The notes under the pieces: generated by a model
What the model was told of the DNA's origin: nothing
What the model saw: the letters and a program-made list of their open reading frames with translations, nothing else
Database searches by the model: none
Translations under genes and position numbers: made by a program
NCBI RefSeq assembly: GCF_009389715.1
Contig: NC_052399.1
Span: 14,759,646 to 14,823,645 of the forward strand
DNA: 64,000 nt
Source: Phoenix dactylifera
Lineage: Eukaryota; Streptophyta; Magnoliopsida; Arecales; Arecaceae
Direction of reading: 5' to 3'
Shown: in pieces, positions 35,912 through 50,300 of the stretch
How positions within the stretch are numbered: the first letter of the stretch is position 1
Layout: each line of letters opens with the position of its first letter

Positions 35912-38900
35912 AAACTCGTTATTTCTTATCCTTTATTAGAAGCAGCCAGTCTCCTAGACATGAAATTCAGAGTGCCTTATTGTCATTTTCTTCAAAAGTT
36001 AATTTAGATGTTTGCAGAGCTTATTCATCACTAGTTATGTGCATAGTTTGGTGAGTTTATCAATGAATTTGTTTATCTTTGGTTTTCCTTTTCAAAATTG
36101 ATGATAGTGTAACGAGAGAACACTGTCATTGATGAAATAAAGGCTGAAACATGAAAGGATAAAACTTGTAGAGCCAAATAAGTGACATAACTATGAAGGA
36201 TAAAATTACAAATGGATCCATCAAATTAAGTGTGAAGAGCACCAGTAGACTATTTGATGCCATATAAGGTCTTTGGGGTGTTCACTGTGGACCAGAGATA
36301 GCACAAGCAAGGAGGAGGTCAAAGATATAGGAGTCTTATGGCTGAGTAGATCAAAGAATGCTATGGTGTAAGGCTGGGAGCAGCATTGAATTTTTTTGAA
36401 GATATTTTACATTTGAGTTGAACTGTTTTGGATGGGAACCAACGAGTGAGAAGGATTCTCAAAGCAAATCCATAGTAAAAGGTTCTTGGCTTTTGAACTC
36501 TATGTTAACTGTTTGGTGTTAATAAATTGATTTTATTTGTTGAAATGAGTTTGGCACACTCATCTCTGTCCTTGACCATGCACCTGTTTTCTTTTAACCT
36601 ACAAATTAAAAAGGACAGTATTATGACAATGCTCATTATGTGTTGTTATATTACATATTTTCTGTGGTATTATGATAATACTCGGATAAAGTTAATATGA
36701 GAAGTAAAAGCCTATGTTAAAAGATCCACAATTGGCATGCTACAATGTACTAGCAAAACCTGCTACAGTTCTTTTACCTTTAGAATACTGTAGTTGCTTT
36801 CTTCAGGGAAGTACAATATTTTACATCTTAAAACATACATACATATGTATGTGTGTATGTATCTATATATGACCTTCAAGATAAACCTAGCAACTTCAGC
36901 TATGCTACAACATGTGACCTTTTTGGATATTACTACTATCAAATATAGGAACCACAAAAGCTTAAGAAGTTTAACACAAACTAATATGGAAGTTAGACGC
37001 AAAACATGAGGCACCTTGTAAGTATTAAATTAGTAACATTCATTAAGAATGGGGAATACGAGGGGGTAATCTAATGTATAAATGACACGATTGATGGACT
37101 TACTATACAGAGAAGTTGAGCACAACAGCGTGTGGATATACTGCATTAAGTCCCATATCTCATTGTCATGCAGCAAAATTATGCAACTTGTGCACAGCCT
37201 CCTAATGATATTCATCTTTTCATTTTTATTTGGAGATTAGTCAGACAAAAAAAAATCTTGCTAGCACTTATTGGAGTGTCTCATGTGAAGCAGGGGTCAC
37301 CTGCCTTTTGGCCTAACCTGGAACTTAGCCTTTTTGGGTTAGGTAGACTCAGAGGCATAGATTTTCATTAATATGAATGGGTACTGGATGTGGTTTCCAT
37401 TACAAGGAGCAAACCCTGCAACAAAGATTCATTTGTTTGAGTGATTTGTCCTGTTACTTCAGGGTGCAGTGCTTGCTAACGAGGGGGTGTTTTCTCTTTC
37501 TTTGAATTAGGAGATCTGTAAGTGCACTGGGTATTAGATCAAGCCATTGTTTTTGTTCCAATGATTATTTCATGTTAGATTCTAATTGTGCCCCAATTTA
37601 TTAGCTTTGAGCACAACATAATGTGCAGTGCCCATGTTGTATTTAGCATTGTTGGTGCAGTGACATGCATTGAAATGGAAAGATATGCAATAGTGCTTAG
37701 TCTGTGGAGAAGAGGTAACCACACTCTCTTGATTCTTGGAAGCGCTTAGTCTTCATCAATGAAATCAGGTTTCCAACATTACCGGCCGAGTAGCTAAAGT
37801 AACCTCTTCTTCATGGTCTACCAGTAATAGTTTGTCACGTGAAGAATATGTTTGAAAACCTATTAGTTGAGGCCCATTTGTTATGATTCCTTGCCTATTA
37901 ACAACCATTATATAGAATTAGTGTTTAGCACATGCTATGCACGTGGCTTGAGGAGAGTGAACAATGTGAGAAGGAAGAAAAAGGCAGATAAATAGAATGA
38001 ATAAAAAAAGTTGGCTGCGATAAATTTGGGATTTGAAAGATCATGTTCAGATATGTGGACCTCGAGTATTTTTTACTTTCTAGAATTGGACTTTAGTGGT
38101 TTTCTATATTTTTTCGAAGCTTTAAATGCTTTTTAAAATAATTTCCTTTTCTGATTGTATTTGAACTCTAAGAAGGGTAACTTAGTCATCAAATAATGCT
38201 ACTACATAGAGGTATTTGGTCACAAAGAAAAGTATGGTCACAAAACCTTATCTCTTTATAATAGTAGAGATGGTAATTATACTAATTGGATGTTACCAAA
38301 TCAAAATATTCCAACATTTCCTCTCTGTTGAAGAATTGATGTCAAAGCATCCAAGCTTGAATTTGAACTATACTGTTAATTGTGATTCTATGCTTTTGCG
38401 AGCATGTCTGCCATATGTTCTTTATAATTAACTTTTAGGATTAAGCAACTTTGTCAGTTCTTTCATTTTCAGATAAGAAGTTATAATCAAAGATATTATT
38501 GCTACTGAAAAAAGTTCAATGATGTTACTGCTTTGATTACTCATGAGAAACATAATAAGCAGCAATTTCACTAGTAATTGTGATATCACAATGTAACTTT
38601 GTAGTCTTTGACTTGGCACTTCATTTTAGCCGAAGTGACTTCAACGACCAGATCTCACATGTTGTATAAGACATTATGTAGTGGGGATCTTTCACTAGGG
38701 TTCCTTGCATAAATGTCAAAAGCTCTTTACAACCTCACATTCATGAATGATCCTGATAAAACAAGCATAATATTGCCAGCTCTTAGAAATGGAACAAAAT
38801 ACCATTTCATACCATAGTTATGTGCTATATCTACCATTCCAGTAGGCTATCAACACGTTGTTGGGGTTCATACCTGTTAAGCCATCTGTCTGGATCCATA

Positions 38901-41900
38901 TAACTGAGTATTGACTTGTGCAAGTTCATGCCATTTTGGTACATACTGTACAAGCCAATACATGGCGGCATGGGCATGAACCATGCTGCTCATTTCAAAC
39001 ACATAATCAACATCCTGAAGAATCTTGTTTCTGTAAGAGACATTTCAAAGCTCTTCCTTTTATTTTTTTTTTCTCTGACCTTCTCTTTTGAATAATTCAA
39101 GGCTTTGTTTGTATACCAGATGTAGTGACCATGCAACATTATCAGTCTATACTGGACGAAAGGACAGAAATCAAGATAACCCATTCTTAGAATTATCCTT
39201 TTTGATTCAATTTGAAAACTCAAATTTAGATTATGTTAGTTTCCTTAATATCCAGTCAAACTGCAATAAAAGAAGATAGTGCATAAGAGGCATCACACAT
39301 CTCCCTGGTGTATGTTAATGACATCCAGATGGTTTAGATGGGGATTTGATTCATTGATTACGATAGATAAAGGGGAGTTCTTTGATGTCTCTATTCCCCT
39401 GACAACATGGGTTTCAATTTGCAGCTTTGATACTTAATTCCACGTGATTTATTGTCATATGTATTTGATAATGAAATGTTTAACATCATAGCAATTTCAT
39501 ATATGACTAATAGTTGTATGGGTAGATAGTATATTGCCAGGGAATGCCAAGTAGATATACATAAATCGGAGATTGTGAACATGTAGTTTGGTTTTCTCAC
39601 TCTTAAGTTAGCATATGAAGAGTCCTCACCATCCATATATGTTGCAAGAATGATGAAGGAAAACCAAATCAGAGGGATCTGCCTTCTAATTATAAAGAAT
39701 ATCGTAATCGAAAGTTGAAGATGCATGGTTGTTATTAGAGAATTACAAGAGATACACCCTTACCCCACCATGGGCTTATCCACATATCTGACTTGGTGGA
39801 CTCTCGATTTGAGTGCGTCTCACATGCATAAGGTGGTGTCCTGTCAGGGAATACTTGGGAAACCAAGATCATGCGCTATGAAATTGATGTGATGTTTCCT
39901 TGCACAAGTAGAAAGCCTTGTATCATTTTTTTTTCCCACTATAAATGTTCTTTATTTATTCTAGGGAGTTAAATCCCTTTCGTTGTATCCATAATGCCTA
40001 TATGGTGAAGAGTGATGTCTCTCTTTCTATTCTCACTTGAGAGTGACAAATTCAAGCATACATCTTTTACAGTATTACATCGTATCTGTAAACGTTGTAT
40101 AAGAATGAGCAACAGAGGTCCATTAAGTGGGTTTTACCTGTCAATGTTAATGCACAGACTCAATTTACGTTTCAAGCATAAGAATATTGCCATGAAAAGT
40201 CCACGATGCATGGCTATGTACATGTGAAAGCAAGTGTCATCACATCAATTTTGTCGGTTTTGAACAGAGGCCTGTATACAGGGTATGGACTGTCCACCTT
40301 GTGCATCTGAGATCATGGGAATCTTGATTCTCTCGAGTTGGGTGTGTTGATTTATCAATGGACTCACATACCTCAACTTTTACAATATATACTAAATCCT
40401 GCTCCCGCCGCTACCCCTTTCATACCAGCGTCATGCTGTAGGTGTTGAGATAGCTATTTTAGTGGTGGTATTTAATGTTCACACTTGACAACGATATTGT
40501 AGTGCACGTGAAATACATGACATTCTACCTAGATGTGATTCTACTAATATATGATATTCCCAGTTACCAGCATTTCATGTACAAAAGTAAAGTGGTGAAA
40601 TACTGTGGTGATTAGATGGCTTGTTTGGACCTGTGCACACTATCTGTTTGATTAAAGGCTGAAGTCGTGGTCGGGTTGGGCCATCTTGGTGACCAACAGC
40701 TTCTTTATATGTATACTGAAAGAGGGGGAGTGGTGGGAGCCAGATACAATCATAAAAACACGGGAACACCTGACCCTTATATGTGTGTCCAATTAAAAAC
40801 TTAGAGAAGAGGCATGAATTGTTGTGAAAACGCCACAGAACTTTCTTCTCTTCAAAATTTAAGTATCTATTCATCATTTGATGCCTTTGACAAATAAATA
40901 TCAGATTTTATAGTGAGTGTGTGTTTGGAATTTCTATTTAATACAATATACTGTCTTCTGTCAGTTGAAAATTATGACACGTGGCTATTTTCTGTTGCTT
41001 ATGCTAAAACAGCTTCTTTTTCATAATACACGAGTTCTCTAAATTTTCTTATGTGGCTTATGTGTTGTAGTTTAAACCAAGTTCCTTTGAGATGCATTTC
41101 CTACTCAGATTTCCTGGTAGGTGGTTCTAAGAAATGGACAACTTGGCTTCTCTAGAACTGAGAACTTTGTGGGAATGCAGCGGGAACTCTATTAATTACT
41201 CGCAGAAAACTGGAAACTATTTCTTAACGGTTTCCTTTTGTACTTATGATGATTTCCATGCATTTCTCACATGTTAACACCCATTCCATCTAAACTACTT
41301 GTATTGTAACCACTCTAAATAACTTCTACTTGTATTTAAATCTGTATTTTAAATCTAAATTAATTTTCGTAATAATTTGAAGTTGTTCCTTGAACTGCCA
41401 GTGCGAGAAAAGACATATTTGTTTTTATGGCTTTCTGCCGCCACAAATACATATAATGGCTATCTGGCCATTGATGTTGTGAAACTGATGATTCTGCTTT
41501 CTTAATTTTTTTGTTCACTGCATGTGCTGCTATGTGCCATTGCTTACATGTATTTCACTGTATGTACTTTTTCTTTATACACTATTATGCCCACTTTAAC
41601 ATGTTTTTCTACCATGTCATTCAAGCAGAACTTGAAGATGCATCAAGAAAGAGCAATTCATGAAGATCCCTATATCAAAGCTAGGATGCTTTTTTTAGGT
41701 GGGTAATGAACGTAGACGACAAAGGTAATTGGATGGTCATCTGATGTGTGCTCTTATGGTTCATGGTTAGGATGCCAACATCATTGGCTCGTCAACTATT
41801 TCTGGTTTCTTTGTGCTGATGTCTGTATGATTTTTGATTGGTTTTCTGATGTAAAGTCTTGCACCATGCCAAAGTATGTCCATGCCTTTATTGCTGGAAA

Positions 41901-42310
41901 ACCTTTCTGCTGCAAGGTGTGGATTTTGATCGGTTGCTCTTGTTGGCTTGATGTGCTTGTGAATGTGTGCAATATCCATAAAACATATTCTTTTGGCATC
42001 TCTTGTCCAATTTTATCAGATGTCCCTTGAGTGACATCTTTTGTTTATTTCATGAGTGGTTTTTATATGAAAGTGTGATAATGTGACATCTGATTCTGTA
42101 ATGTCAATAGACCACAGTAACCCCAATTAAGTTAGATTAATTGATTTACTGGAAAGCAACTCATGAAGCACAAAACCACATTTCTTCTAGATCAGTTGAC
42201 GTGGGAAAGCTAATGACTGCAGAAAACAAGATGCTGTTCCCGCTGCATTCCACCTTATACTGCTTGTTTTACTTGGAGAAGCACTTCAAGCTTAAATTGC
42301 TATTCCTTCT
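35912..42310. other. Long region without recognisable gene
   Basis: AT-rich, with only short frames. The first part is the 3' UTR of the preceding gene. A 70-nt splice-flanked open block lies at 41629-41698 (see findings). A (CATA)n/(TATG)n repeat occurs at about 36833-36866. It may be a long intron or true spacer. Confidence 0.45.
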
Positions 42311-43310
42311 AGCAATAGATGCTACTGATTTTATTACATGCAGTTGCTCTCCAGGTAAGCATTCAAGCCATCTTTGCATGAACTGCATGAAGTGGATTAG
42401 TGAACTTAGCATGTATGGCCTACTTAGGCTACTTAACGTCGAGTGCTTCACCTTTCTGAGAATATGATCTTCTCGACCTGTAATTCATGGTCAGTGCAGA
42501 ATTCACTGTCCTTGATGACAACCATTGCCATGGCTCACCATTTCCCAGTCCAGCTTCAACAGGTATGGTAGTACTAATAACAGAAGGAGGGAAAATCTGC
42601 ACAGGTACTTGCTTTATCAATTTAGGTTCTGAATACTAACTTCTACCAATAGATGCTACTGATTTTATTACATGCAGTTGCTCTCCAGGTAAGCATTCAA
42701 GCCATCTTTGCATGAACTGCATGAAGTGGATTAGTGAACTTAGCATGTATGGCCTACTTAGGCTACTTAACGTCGAGTGCTTCACCTTTCTGAGAAATCC
42801 GATCTTCTCGACCTGTAATTCATGGTCAGTGCAGAATTCACTGTCCTTGATGACAACCATTGCCATGGCTCACCATTTCCCAGTCCAGCTTCAGCAGGTA
42901 TGGGAGTACTGATAACAGAAGGAGGGAAAATCTGCACAGGTACTTGCTTTATCAATTTAGGTTCTGAATACTAACTTCTAGCAATAGATGCTACTGATTT
43001 TATTACATGCAATTGCTCTCCAGGTAAGCATTCAAGCCATTTGCATGAACTGCATGAAGTGGATTAGTGAACTTAGCATGTATGGCCTACTTAGGCTACT
43101 TAACGTCGAGTGCTTCACCTTTCTGAGAAATCCGATCTTCTCGACCTGTAATTCATGGTCGGTGCAGAATTCACTGTCCTTGATGACAAACATTGCCATG
43201 GCTCACCATTTCCCAGTCCAGCTTCAGCAGGTATGGTAGTACTAATAACAGAAGAAGGGAAAATCTGCACAGGTACTTGCTTTATCAATTTAGGTTCTGA
43301 ATGCTAACTT
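42311..43310. repeat. Three tandem copies of a ~335-bp unit
   Basis: Units begin at about 42313, 42647 and 42982 (spacing 334 and 335); the third is about 329 bp owing to small deletions. Identity is well above 95 percent by eye. Each unit contains a 63-nt block flanked by TGCAG and GTATGG (42500-42562, 42834-42896, 43168-43230), open in one frame (NSLSLMTTIAMAHHFPVQLQQ, with T to N in copy 3), plus an 11-nt block before GTAAGC. Copies 2 and 3 keep a longer open frame of about 66 residues; copy 1 is broken. No homology is recognised. Confidence 0.9.
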
Positions 43311-45872
43311 TATAATATGGTTGGAGGTCGAAGTGCCTTTTTTATTGAGTCTAAAATTTTGATTCGGATATCATTGGCAAAGGACAGAATCTGGCCGTTC
43401 CACCTTGCACTTTTATTAGATACCTAATGTCGGTTTACCTAGGTGCGGATTAAGGCTTAGATTCTTTCAGTCTGTGCCTCGGGATATTGAATCTCTCCAA
43501 TCATATATGTCTTGTGAAATTTTAGACAATTGTTGTTTGATCTATGATGTTATAAAGAACATAGTTCACAAGAGTGGATGGTAGCTAACCTGATATTCTG
43601 TCCGCTTGAATCGAACAATCTAAGACTGGAAAAAACTAATCCTCAGGACTCGTAGGTCCATAAAAATATATCCCTTTTTATTGATCTTGTCATATGCATT
43701 TCACAAGATAGGATCATAGTCATCACCGTCCAGATTCAAACATAAAGCCTCCCCCACGCAGAAGCTGAGGAGCACTCATGTCCGGCTCTTTAGATTAATA
43801 AAAGCAATTGATGCAAAAGGAATTTATATTTCACAAATTTTATTGGGGATCATTGCTACGTAGGAATATCATGGGCCACATTAGACGTAATCTGAAATCC
43901 AGGCCCATGACACTCCTACTTTACCCTGGCGATGGGCTAAAAATTGGTCCTGTTCAGTATTATCAAATTTCCAGTCCAGGCCTGTTCTGGCAAATATTTT
44001 AGCCCAGCCTGTTCAATTTCACGTTGTTTACTACCAAAAAAGAAAAAAGAGAAAAAAAGATAATAAAGCTAAAGTGCACAAACTTTTCAACTTGCCAAAT
44101 TCTAGTGGCTCTCACGGTGCTGTAAGCACGGGGGGCCAATTGTGACCACATCTGGTCTTTGGGACCACCGCCGGCACGAGCTAAGAGCTTTTTTTTTTTT
44201 TTTTTTTTTTATAAAAACGGCCATTCATATAGCTCTATTGTGAGTATATTCTGCCAAGTCACAAGAAACACGCGCTAAGATCTTTCGATCAATGTATTAA
44301 GGGTGAGCATCGGCAAGCTGTGCCCTGTCAATCAATTTAAGCCACTAGCATGCTAACTTCTAAGACCAGCAGTGTTGATCCATCATTATCTGTCTCATTG
44401 CTCGAATAGACGCAACCATTTTATAATTTGGCTGCTCTGCATAAATGCTGTTAGTCCAATTTATCTCTTGCGAGCTTGGACTGAATTCACACAGCGACAC
44501 CTCGATCTAATATCAACCTTGTGTTTTGACATTGCTGTGTGGCTGGCTGCATGGCTTAGTTGTCCATAGAGAAGCGTGACTGTTAATGAGAGCGAGATCT
44601 TTTTTTAAAAAAAATTGGATTGAAAAAAGAGATGCCTAATTTTTAAAAACAAGGATATCGTAAATCACATTTTCAAATAAATCACTAACTCATGTTTTTT
44701 CTTCGTGATATTATGATTAGAGGTGCTAGCAAATCGTGTTCTAGTCAGGTTTGGTCATACTCATATCTCGATCCAAAATGTGCAAGCTCGAACCCAATTA
44801 ACACTCCACACCATGCCGAACATATGGGGCTTACCATCCATAGCAAGTCCACTGAAACTAGGACAAAGTTTGAAACCGGATCAGAGTTGTCATTGATCAA
44901 AGATGCTCTCCTCCCTCATCCAATCTTAACGGTAGGGAAGGGAGAGAAACTGCGAAATTTAGCCACTGAAGTAATGTCCATTTCGTGATGAGGGTGGTGT
45001 TGTTGCTGCCATAGTGCAGCCATTTTGGATTCTGATGCTTTTTTTTATTATTATTATAAATCTTATTCGGAGGGGGAAAGAGGTACATCGGCTTAGTTTT
45101 CTAAGATCAACAAAACAAAGTCCTTCATGTTTAAAAGAGGCTGGTATAGTAGAAAGTGTTGGCTTGGAAATTTTTGTGAAATTACTTAGAACTTTTAGGC
45201 AATGAATGCTCCTACTTGTAGATCTGGATGAGGTTTTTTTCTTCATTGTTTTTTCTTACGAGCATCAACATTTTCGATCCTAATCATCAGACATTTGGTT
45301 TGGAGCCACTTAGCTTTTTTTTTTCTCGCATTTGTTTCTCTTCCCTCTGAACAATGTAACTCCTTTTTATCTCTCATTTCTATTGTAAATATAATTAATC
45401 TTCAATAAAAGCTTATCCGTTAAAATATTATTTTTTTTATTTTGTGGTACAATTTTGAATGTTAGATTTGGTCAAATGTTCGAGATATGGACGAGAGAAT
45501 GTGGTCCGGAGAAACGACGGGGACTCCCGACAAGGAGCCGTACGGGAAACAATCATTCATTTTGATTTTTTTTGTTCTTTTTTCCGATGGAAAAGGCGAC
45601 AGAGAAGCCACCCAAATTTTATTATAGATTTGATTTTTCTAAACACGGCAAAATAGAGAGAAGCTGGGTGCCCTTCAGATTTTGGGTGGGACCCCAACAA
45701 AGTAAGGGCACGCTTCTCACGTTTAATTTTCCTCCTCCGCAGACCTTATCATCCGCGATAAGCATCCTTCCCAACTTGCGTGGCGGAGAGCAGTTCACAT
45801 ACAAATAATAGGGAAGAGAGAGAAGGGGGGTTTTGTTTGACTTGCCTCTGTTAATTTGCTACCGACGAATTG
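43311..45872. other. Intergenic, upstream of SWEET2-like gene
   Basis: No gene seen. A T run of about 24 bases lies at 44188-44211. The last few hundred bases (45450-45872) are GC-richer and are probably promoter and 5' UTR; no clear TATA box is chosen. Confidence 0.5.
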
Positions 45873-47315
45873 ATGATTCCTCCGGTTTCAACATCCGCTT
45901 TCTATGCCATCTGCAGCGAGGCTGCTGGAGTTGCTGGTATGCATTAATCTCTCTCTCTCTCTCTCTTTCTCTGTGTGTGATGCCAAGTGTGATCTGATGT
46001 AGTTCTGCTATTTTGGTGCATAAGATTCTCTTCTTCTAGAGAAAAATGGTGGCACCAACTCTTCAATCGTGACATTTAAAGGTTGATGGGATTTCATGCA
46101 ACAATTTAGGAATTTTCCACACACATAAATGATGAACGACATGGCGACCAACAGGCAAACTGAAAACCCACTTAACTCTTCTCTCTTTCGCATGCTTGCA
46201 GGTAATCTTTTTGCGTTAGGGTTGTTCATCTCACCGATGTGAGTCCAAACTCCGCACCGCGGCTTCCCCTCCTGTTCCGGTTGTTGCATTGCAGAGTTCA
46301 ATAATCTCGCTCTCATGTCATGTTTTGCATCATGTTTTTTTTCAGACCAACCTTCAAAAGGATCGCCAAGAATCGATCCACCGAGCAGTTCTCAGGGCTG
46401 CCGTACGTATATTCCCTCCTCAATTGCTTGATCTGCTTCTGGTACGGACTACCCTGTGTCGCCCACGGCGTCATCTTGATTGCTACCGTCAATTCCATTG
46501 GGGCTATCTTCCAGTTGGTGTATGTTGTTCTCTTTATTAAATATGCCGACAAGACAAACAAGGTACAACTTCTTTCTTTCTTTCTTTCTTTCTCTCTCTT
46601 TGGAATTCCATTTGTCATGTTTATTGCTGTGATTAATTAATTTACTCCGTTATTGTGCGCAGCTGAAGATGGCTGGACTTCTGATATTGGTCTTCTGTGC
46701 CTTCGTTCTTATCATATGTGTTAGCCTCGAGTTGTTTGACAACGGGAGACGGCAGATGTTTGTTGGATATCTGAACGTCGCCTCTCTCATTTCCATGTTT
46801 GCATCCCCATTATTCATCATTGTACGTTCTGTTTCCAGTTGATCTATTGGCTGCTTGCTTTCCATTAGTATAGTGTTTGTTTTCATTCATTGGAGCATTT
46901 CTTTTGGTATTTTTGTTTGTCAGAATTTGGTGATCCGGACGAGGAGCGTCGAGTTCATGCCTTTCTATCTTTCTCTATCGACCTTCCTGATGAGCATCTC
47001 ATTCTTTGCATATGGAATGTTGAAGCATGACTTTTTCGTATATGTAAGAGTTTTGATGTATATTTCTTCATTTCTTGTTATATTCTTTTACAGCACATTG
47101 GAACTTAATTACTACAGCAATGATAGCACAGACAACTTGCAAATAGATTTTGCTTCTTCAATAATTCTTGCTTTCTTTTTTTTTTTGCTCTTGAATTTTA
47201 GATGCCGAATGGGATTGGAACGATCCTAGGGGTCATACAGTTGTTGCTCTATGCCTATTACAGCAGGAAATCGAGAGAGGATTGTAGATTACCGCTGCTA
47301 GTGTCATGTGAATGA
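45873..47315 (+). CDS. SWEET2: SWEET2-type sugar transporter
   Basis: Exons 45873-45936, 46202-46238, 46346-46562, 46663-46821, 46924-47043 and 47202-47315 join to 236 residues, all GT-AG. SWEETs are seven-helix uniporters made of two MtN3/saliva repeats; the clade containing SWEET2 moves glucose-type sugars at the tonoplast. Blocks seen: AGVAGNLFALGLFISPIPTFKRI (TM1 and the proline motif), EQFSGLPYVYSLLNCLICFWYGLP (TM2), ATVNSIGAIFQLVYV (TM3), then GYLNVASLISMFASPLFI, NLVIRTRSVEFMPFYLSLST and PNGIGTILGVIQLLLYAYYSRKSRE. The C-terminus LPLLVSCE is short, as in SWEET2. The six-exon layout is typical for SWEETs. The first ATG gives MIPPVSTSAF, a slightly longer N-terminus than usual. The gene looks intact. 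Introns 1 and 3 carry CT-rich microsatellites. Clade assignment is from residue pattern. Confidence 0.95.
45949..45967. repeat. (CT)n microsatellite in SWEET2 intron 1
   Basis: TCTCTC... run 12 bp after the donor, possibly variable. Confidence 0.85.
46570..46600. repeat. (CTTT)n microsatellite in SWEET2 intron 3
   Basis: About five CTTT units followed by CTCTCTCT, starting 8 bp after the donor at 46563. Confidence 0.85.
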
Positions 47316-50300
47316 TGCATTTGGCAAAGAGGTTAGATTGGCAACATGTATTCACTTCTTCTCTTTTCTGGAGTCCAAACATTCCCACAATCTTGGGACA
47401 TCTCTATGCTAAACTTTTTCCAGTTATGCATCAGATATTGTTAAATCGGAACAAGAACCAATCACACTAGATAGAGTAGATCTACAAGTTGTAGCATGTT
47501 TTTAAATTATGAAACTAGGGAGACCATCTAATTTAGCTTGAGTGTGGTTTTACCATTAACTTATTTGGAAAACAAGACCGATGACTTTTCCTGATGGGGA
47601 GATTGAACTGCATGCTTTCGATACATAACGTATTCTTCCTCAAGGGGCATGTGGATTTCTACTACCAGAAAGTTATGCTGTTTCAGTTTGTATTCAGAGC
47701 ATGTCATATCATAAATGATAAAAAAAAAAAATGTTACTAGCAGTAAACATTTCAAGGATTGAATTCACTATCCCACAGTTGTCAAGTGTGTCCATTGTGG
47801 GTTGATCAGAACAAGGGCATTCATGGATGCATACACCTTTTAGTTGATAAACCTCTTCTGCCTAACTGTCCATATCCATGTTCAACAGAGAGAAAAAATA
47901 TACAGGGTTTATCTTTCAAAAATCAGGATTTATGTACCGTACAACAGATTGCCTTAAAATACTAAGATTATTTAATATATGATTTTTTCTGAATTGTGCT
48001 ACCAGAAGAATATATATGCTTCACAAATGCACTTTTGACTTGATTCAATAGAAGAAGATGTATTCTTATTCCAGAGATGTATACAGTATTGCGGAAATGG
48101 TATGATATTCATTTAACAGATTAGACACTATCTTTATATAGTGAAAACATAGCCTATTCTGATTTTCAGTTTATTGATTTAAAACTTAAGTGCTTATTTA
48201 TGTTTAAGTAAGGTTATTTTAGTCTCTAATTCCAGAAAAACTTTGATCCCTGCTTCATTCAGACTTGTCGAACATGGATTAAGTTTTGAGTTGATTGTAT
48301 GCCTATCTACCATTCTCCAAGTAGTAAGCTTCTCTTCTTAATTTTTTGAAATATCAAGCACATTTTCTATTTTTTGAGAAGGTCTTCAGGTTTCTTACTT
48401 TCTGGGCTGGTTTATTATCAGGTTTTACTTGTAAGTTTCTGATCAGTCACTTGCTGTGGTAGCTCAGAGCGCTTTATCAAGAATCAAAAGATTGAATAAC
48501 AACTAAAACTTTACATGGAAGCTTCATAATTGTCACCTCTAAGTACTTAACATAAGCAAAAGTATGGAAACAAATTCATAACTATATAGTAATGAATGCA
48601 TCAATTGATATAATGTCCCTAGCACTGCTATATGTTAACCATGCATAGGTATGGGCAGATGGATTTTGTTGCATGAGAGCATCTGAATAACACATTTAAG
48701 GTGAATTAGGATAAATATAGGAGAAAAGGGGACACTCTTACATCAATTACAAGTGATAAATTGCTGCTTGCTGGTAAGGACATGGATCAAAAACGAGTTA
48801 GATCCATAGACTTGCCATTCTTAGATGTCAAAAAGGACAGATGCCTAATAAGTAAAGCTGCAACTTGCACTATGATGCACCATGAAGCAATATCTTATAT
48901 CTGGCTATAAAATCCAGCACATTTAGGATTTCCAAGAGTACATATTATAGCAGAAGAATCTCTGCTAATTTGGTCATGATCTATCTGATTGTTTACATTG
49001 TTAGGCTTTCATTTGTGGGCGTAGCTAAAGCTATGGCATGAAAATCCTATATTCCTTGGAGAACTCATGAAAATCGAAACCGCAACATATTCATTGACAT
49101 CCAGTTAAAAGGCAGATATAAGGGTGAACTCATTATGGTAATATGAAATATCCCCTGAATTAATGCAAAATTTTGGACATAAATGGCATTTACATTAGAT
49201 GAATGATTATTTACCATTCTTGAACAACTGGAAAGTTCAAGTTTTTATCACAAATTGTTCAATACTTACTCATGACTTATATATGAAATGCCCGTGAATT
49301 ACAGACTGATGCTGTTATTTCTTGTTAAGTGGTAATGGTGCTAGTACCTTGATTCTGATATTGTTATTTTACCTTTCCTGTGCTTGCTATTGCATTTTCT
49401 ATTTTTCTGGGAACCAAATTTTTTCTGCACTTCTGGCATATACTTTGAATTTCTTCCAAGCCAAGAATTTTCCCAACTGGCAGGAATATTCTTGAATGCT
49501 GAACTTCGGATTCTGGATAAAATTCATTTTGCTTCCATCAGGGCTACTCTTTGTTTCTCCGATGAGTAGAATGCATCATGACATTGTTTTGCCTATAGTT
49601 ACCTTCATGAATATATTTTTGAATATTATTAAATTGTTCAATATTTTTTTTTTTTCATCCTTTTCGAACATCAGTTCATATTCATATTTTTATGATGCAC
49701 TGAAGCAGTTCTTTTCTCCTTGGATCAGATATATGTGTTGTACCTGAACTGAGAAGTCAGCCAACTACGACCTCTGTATGAAGACCATTGTGTGGTGAAG
49801 TTTGACTCCTCGTTTTCATATATTGGGAGTAGTCCCAGGTAATACCCTGGAAAAGTTTATTTTAAGTGACTTATGGAAGACTATAGCGAGCATTTCTGCT
49901 GGTTCAGAATTTTCCTGGCCAAGGCCTGATGATGATGTCTGGTTTGCCTTTGTATGTACTGGTGTGTTTTGTTCTGTGTAGCCAGTCAAGCCAGTATTGT
50001 ATTTGCATCTGTGATATTGAATTTTCATGCTGTTTTTTTTCGTTTTGAAGTGTCTTTCGACATGAGAAAACATTGCCTGTGAATTCTACATTTATTTATG
50101 TTTAATTATTTGCTTAATTTTAATTTAAAAAAAAGTCTTGTTGGTGTTTGAAGTGTCCCTACATGGAGGGCGTCTTTGGAAATTTTGTTAATCACATCTT
50201 ACAAGCTTCCAATATAAATAGATCTTCAGATATTTTCTTTAAATTGAACCTTATAAAAATGAATACCAGTACAAAGGCCCTATGGGAAGCTTGTGTTCTT

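Noticed and set aside
42141-42467. Open frame of 108 codons leading into repeat copy 1
   Set aside because: Ends inside the repeat at a frame change, and its upstream part has no domain; kept only as part of the repeat description.
48455-48500. tRNA-like words (GGTAGCTCAGAGC)
   Set aside because: No B box, acceptor stem or correct spacing; not a tRNA.
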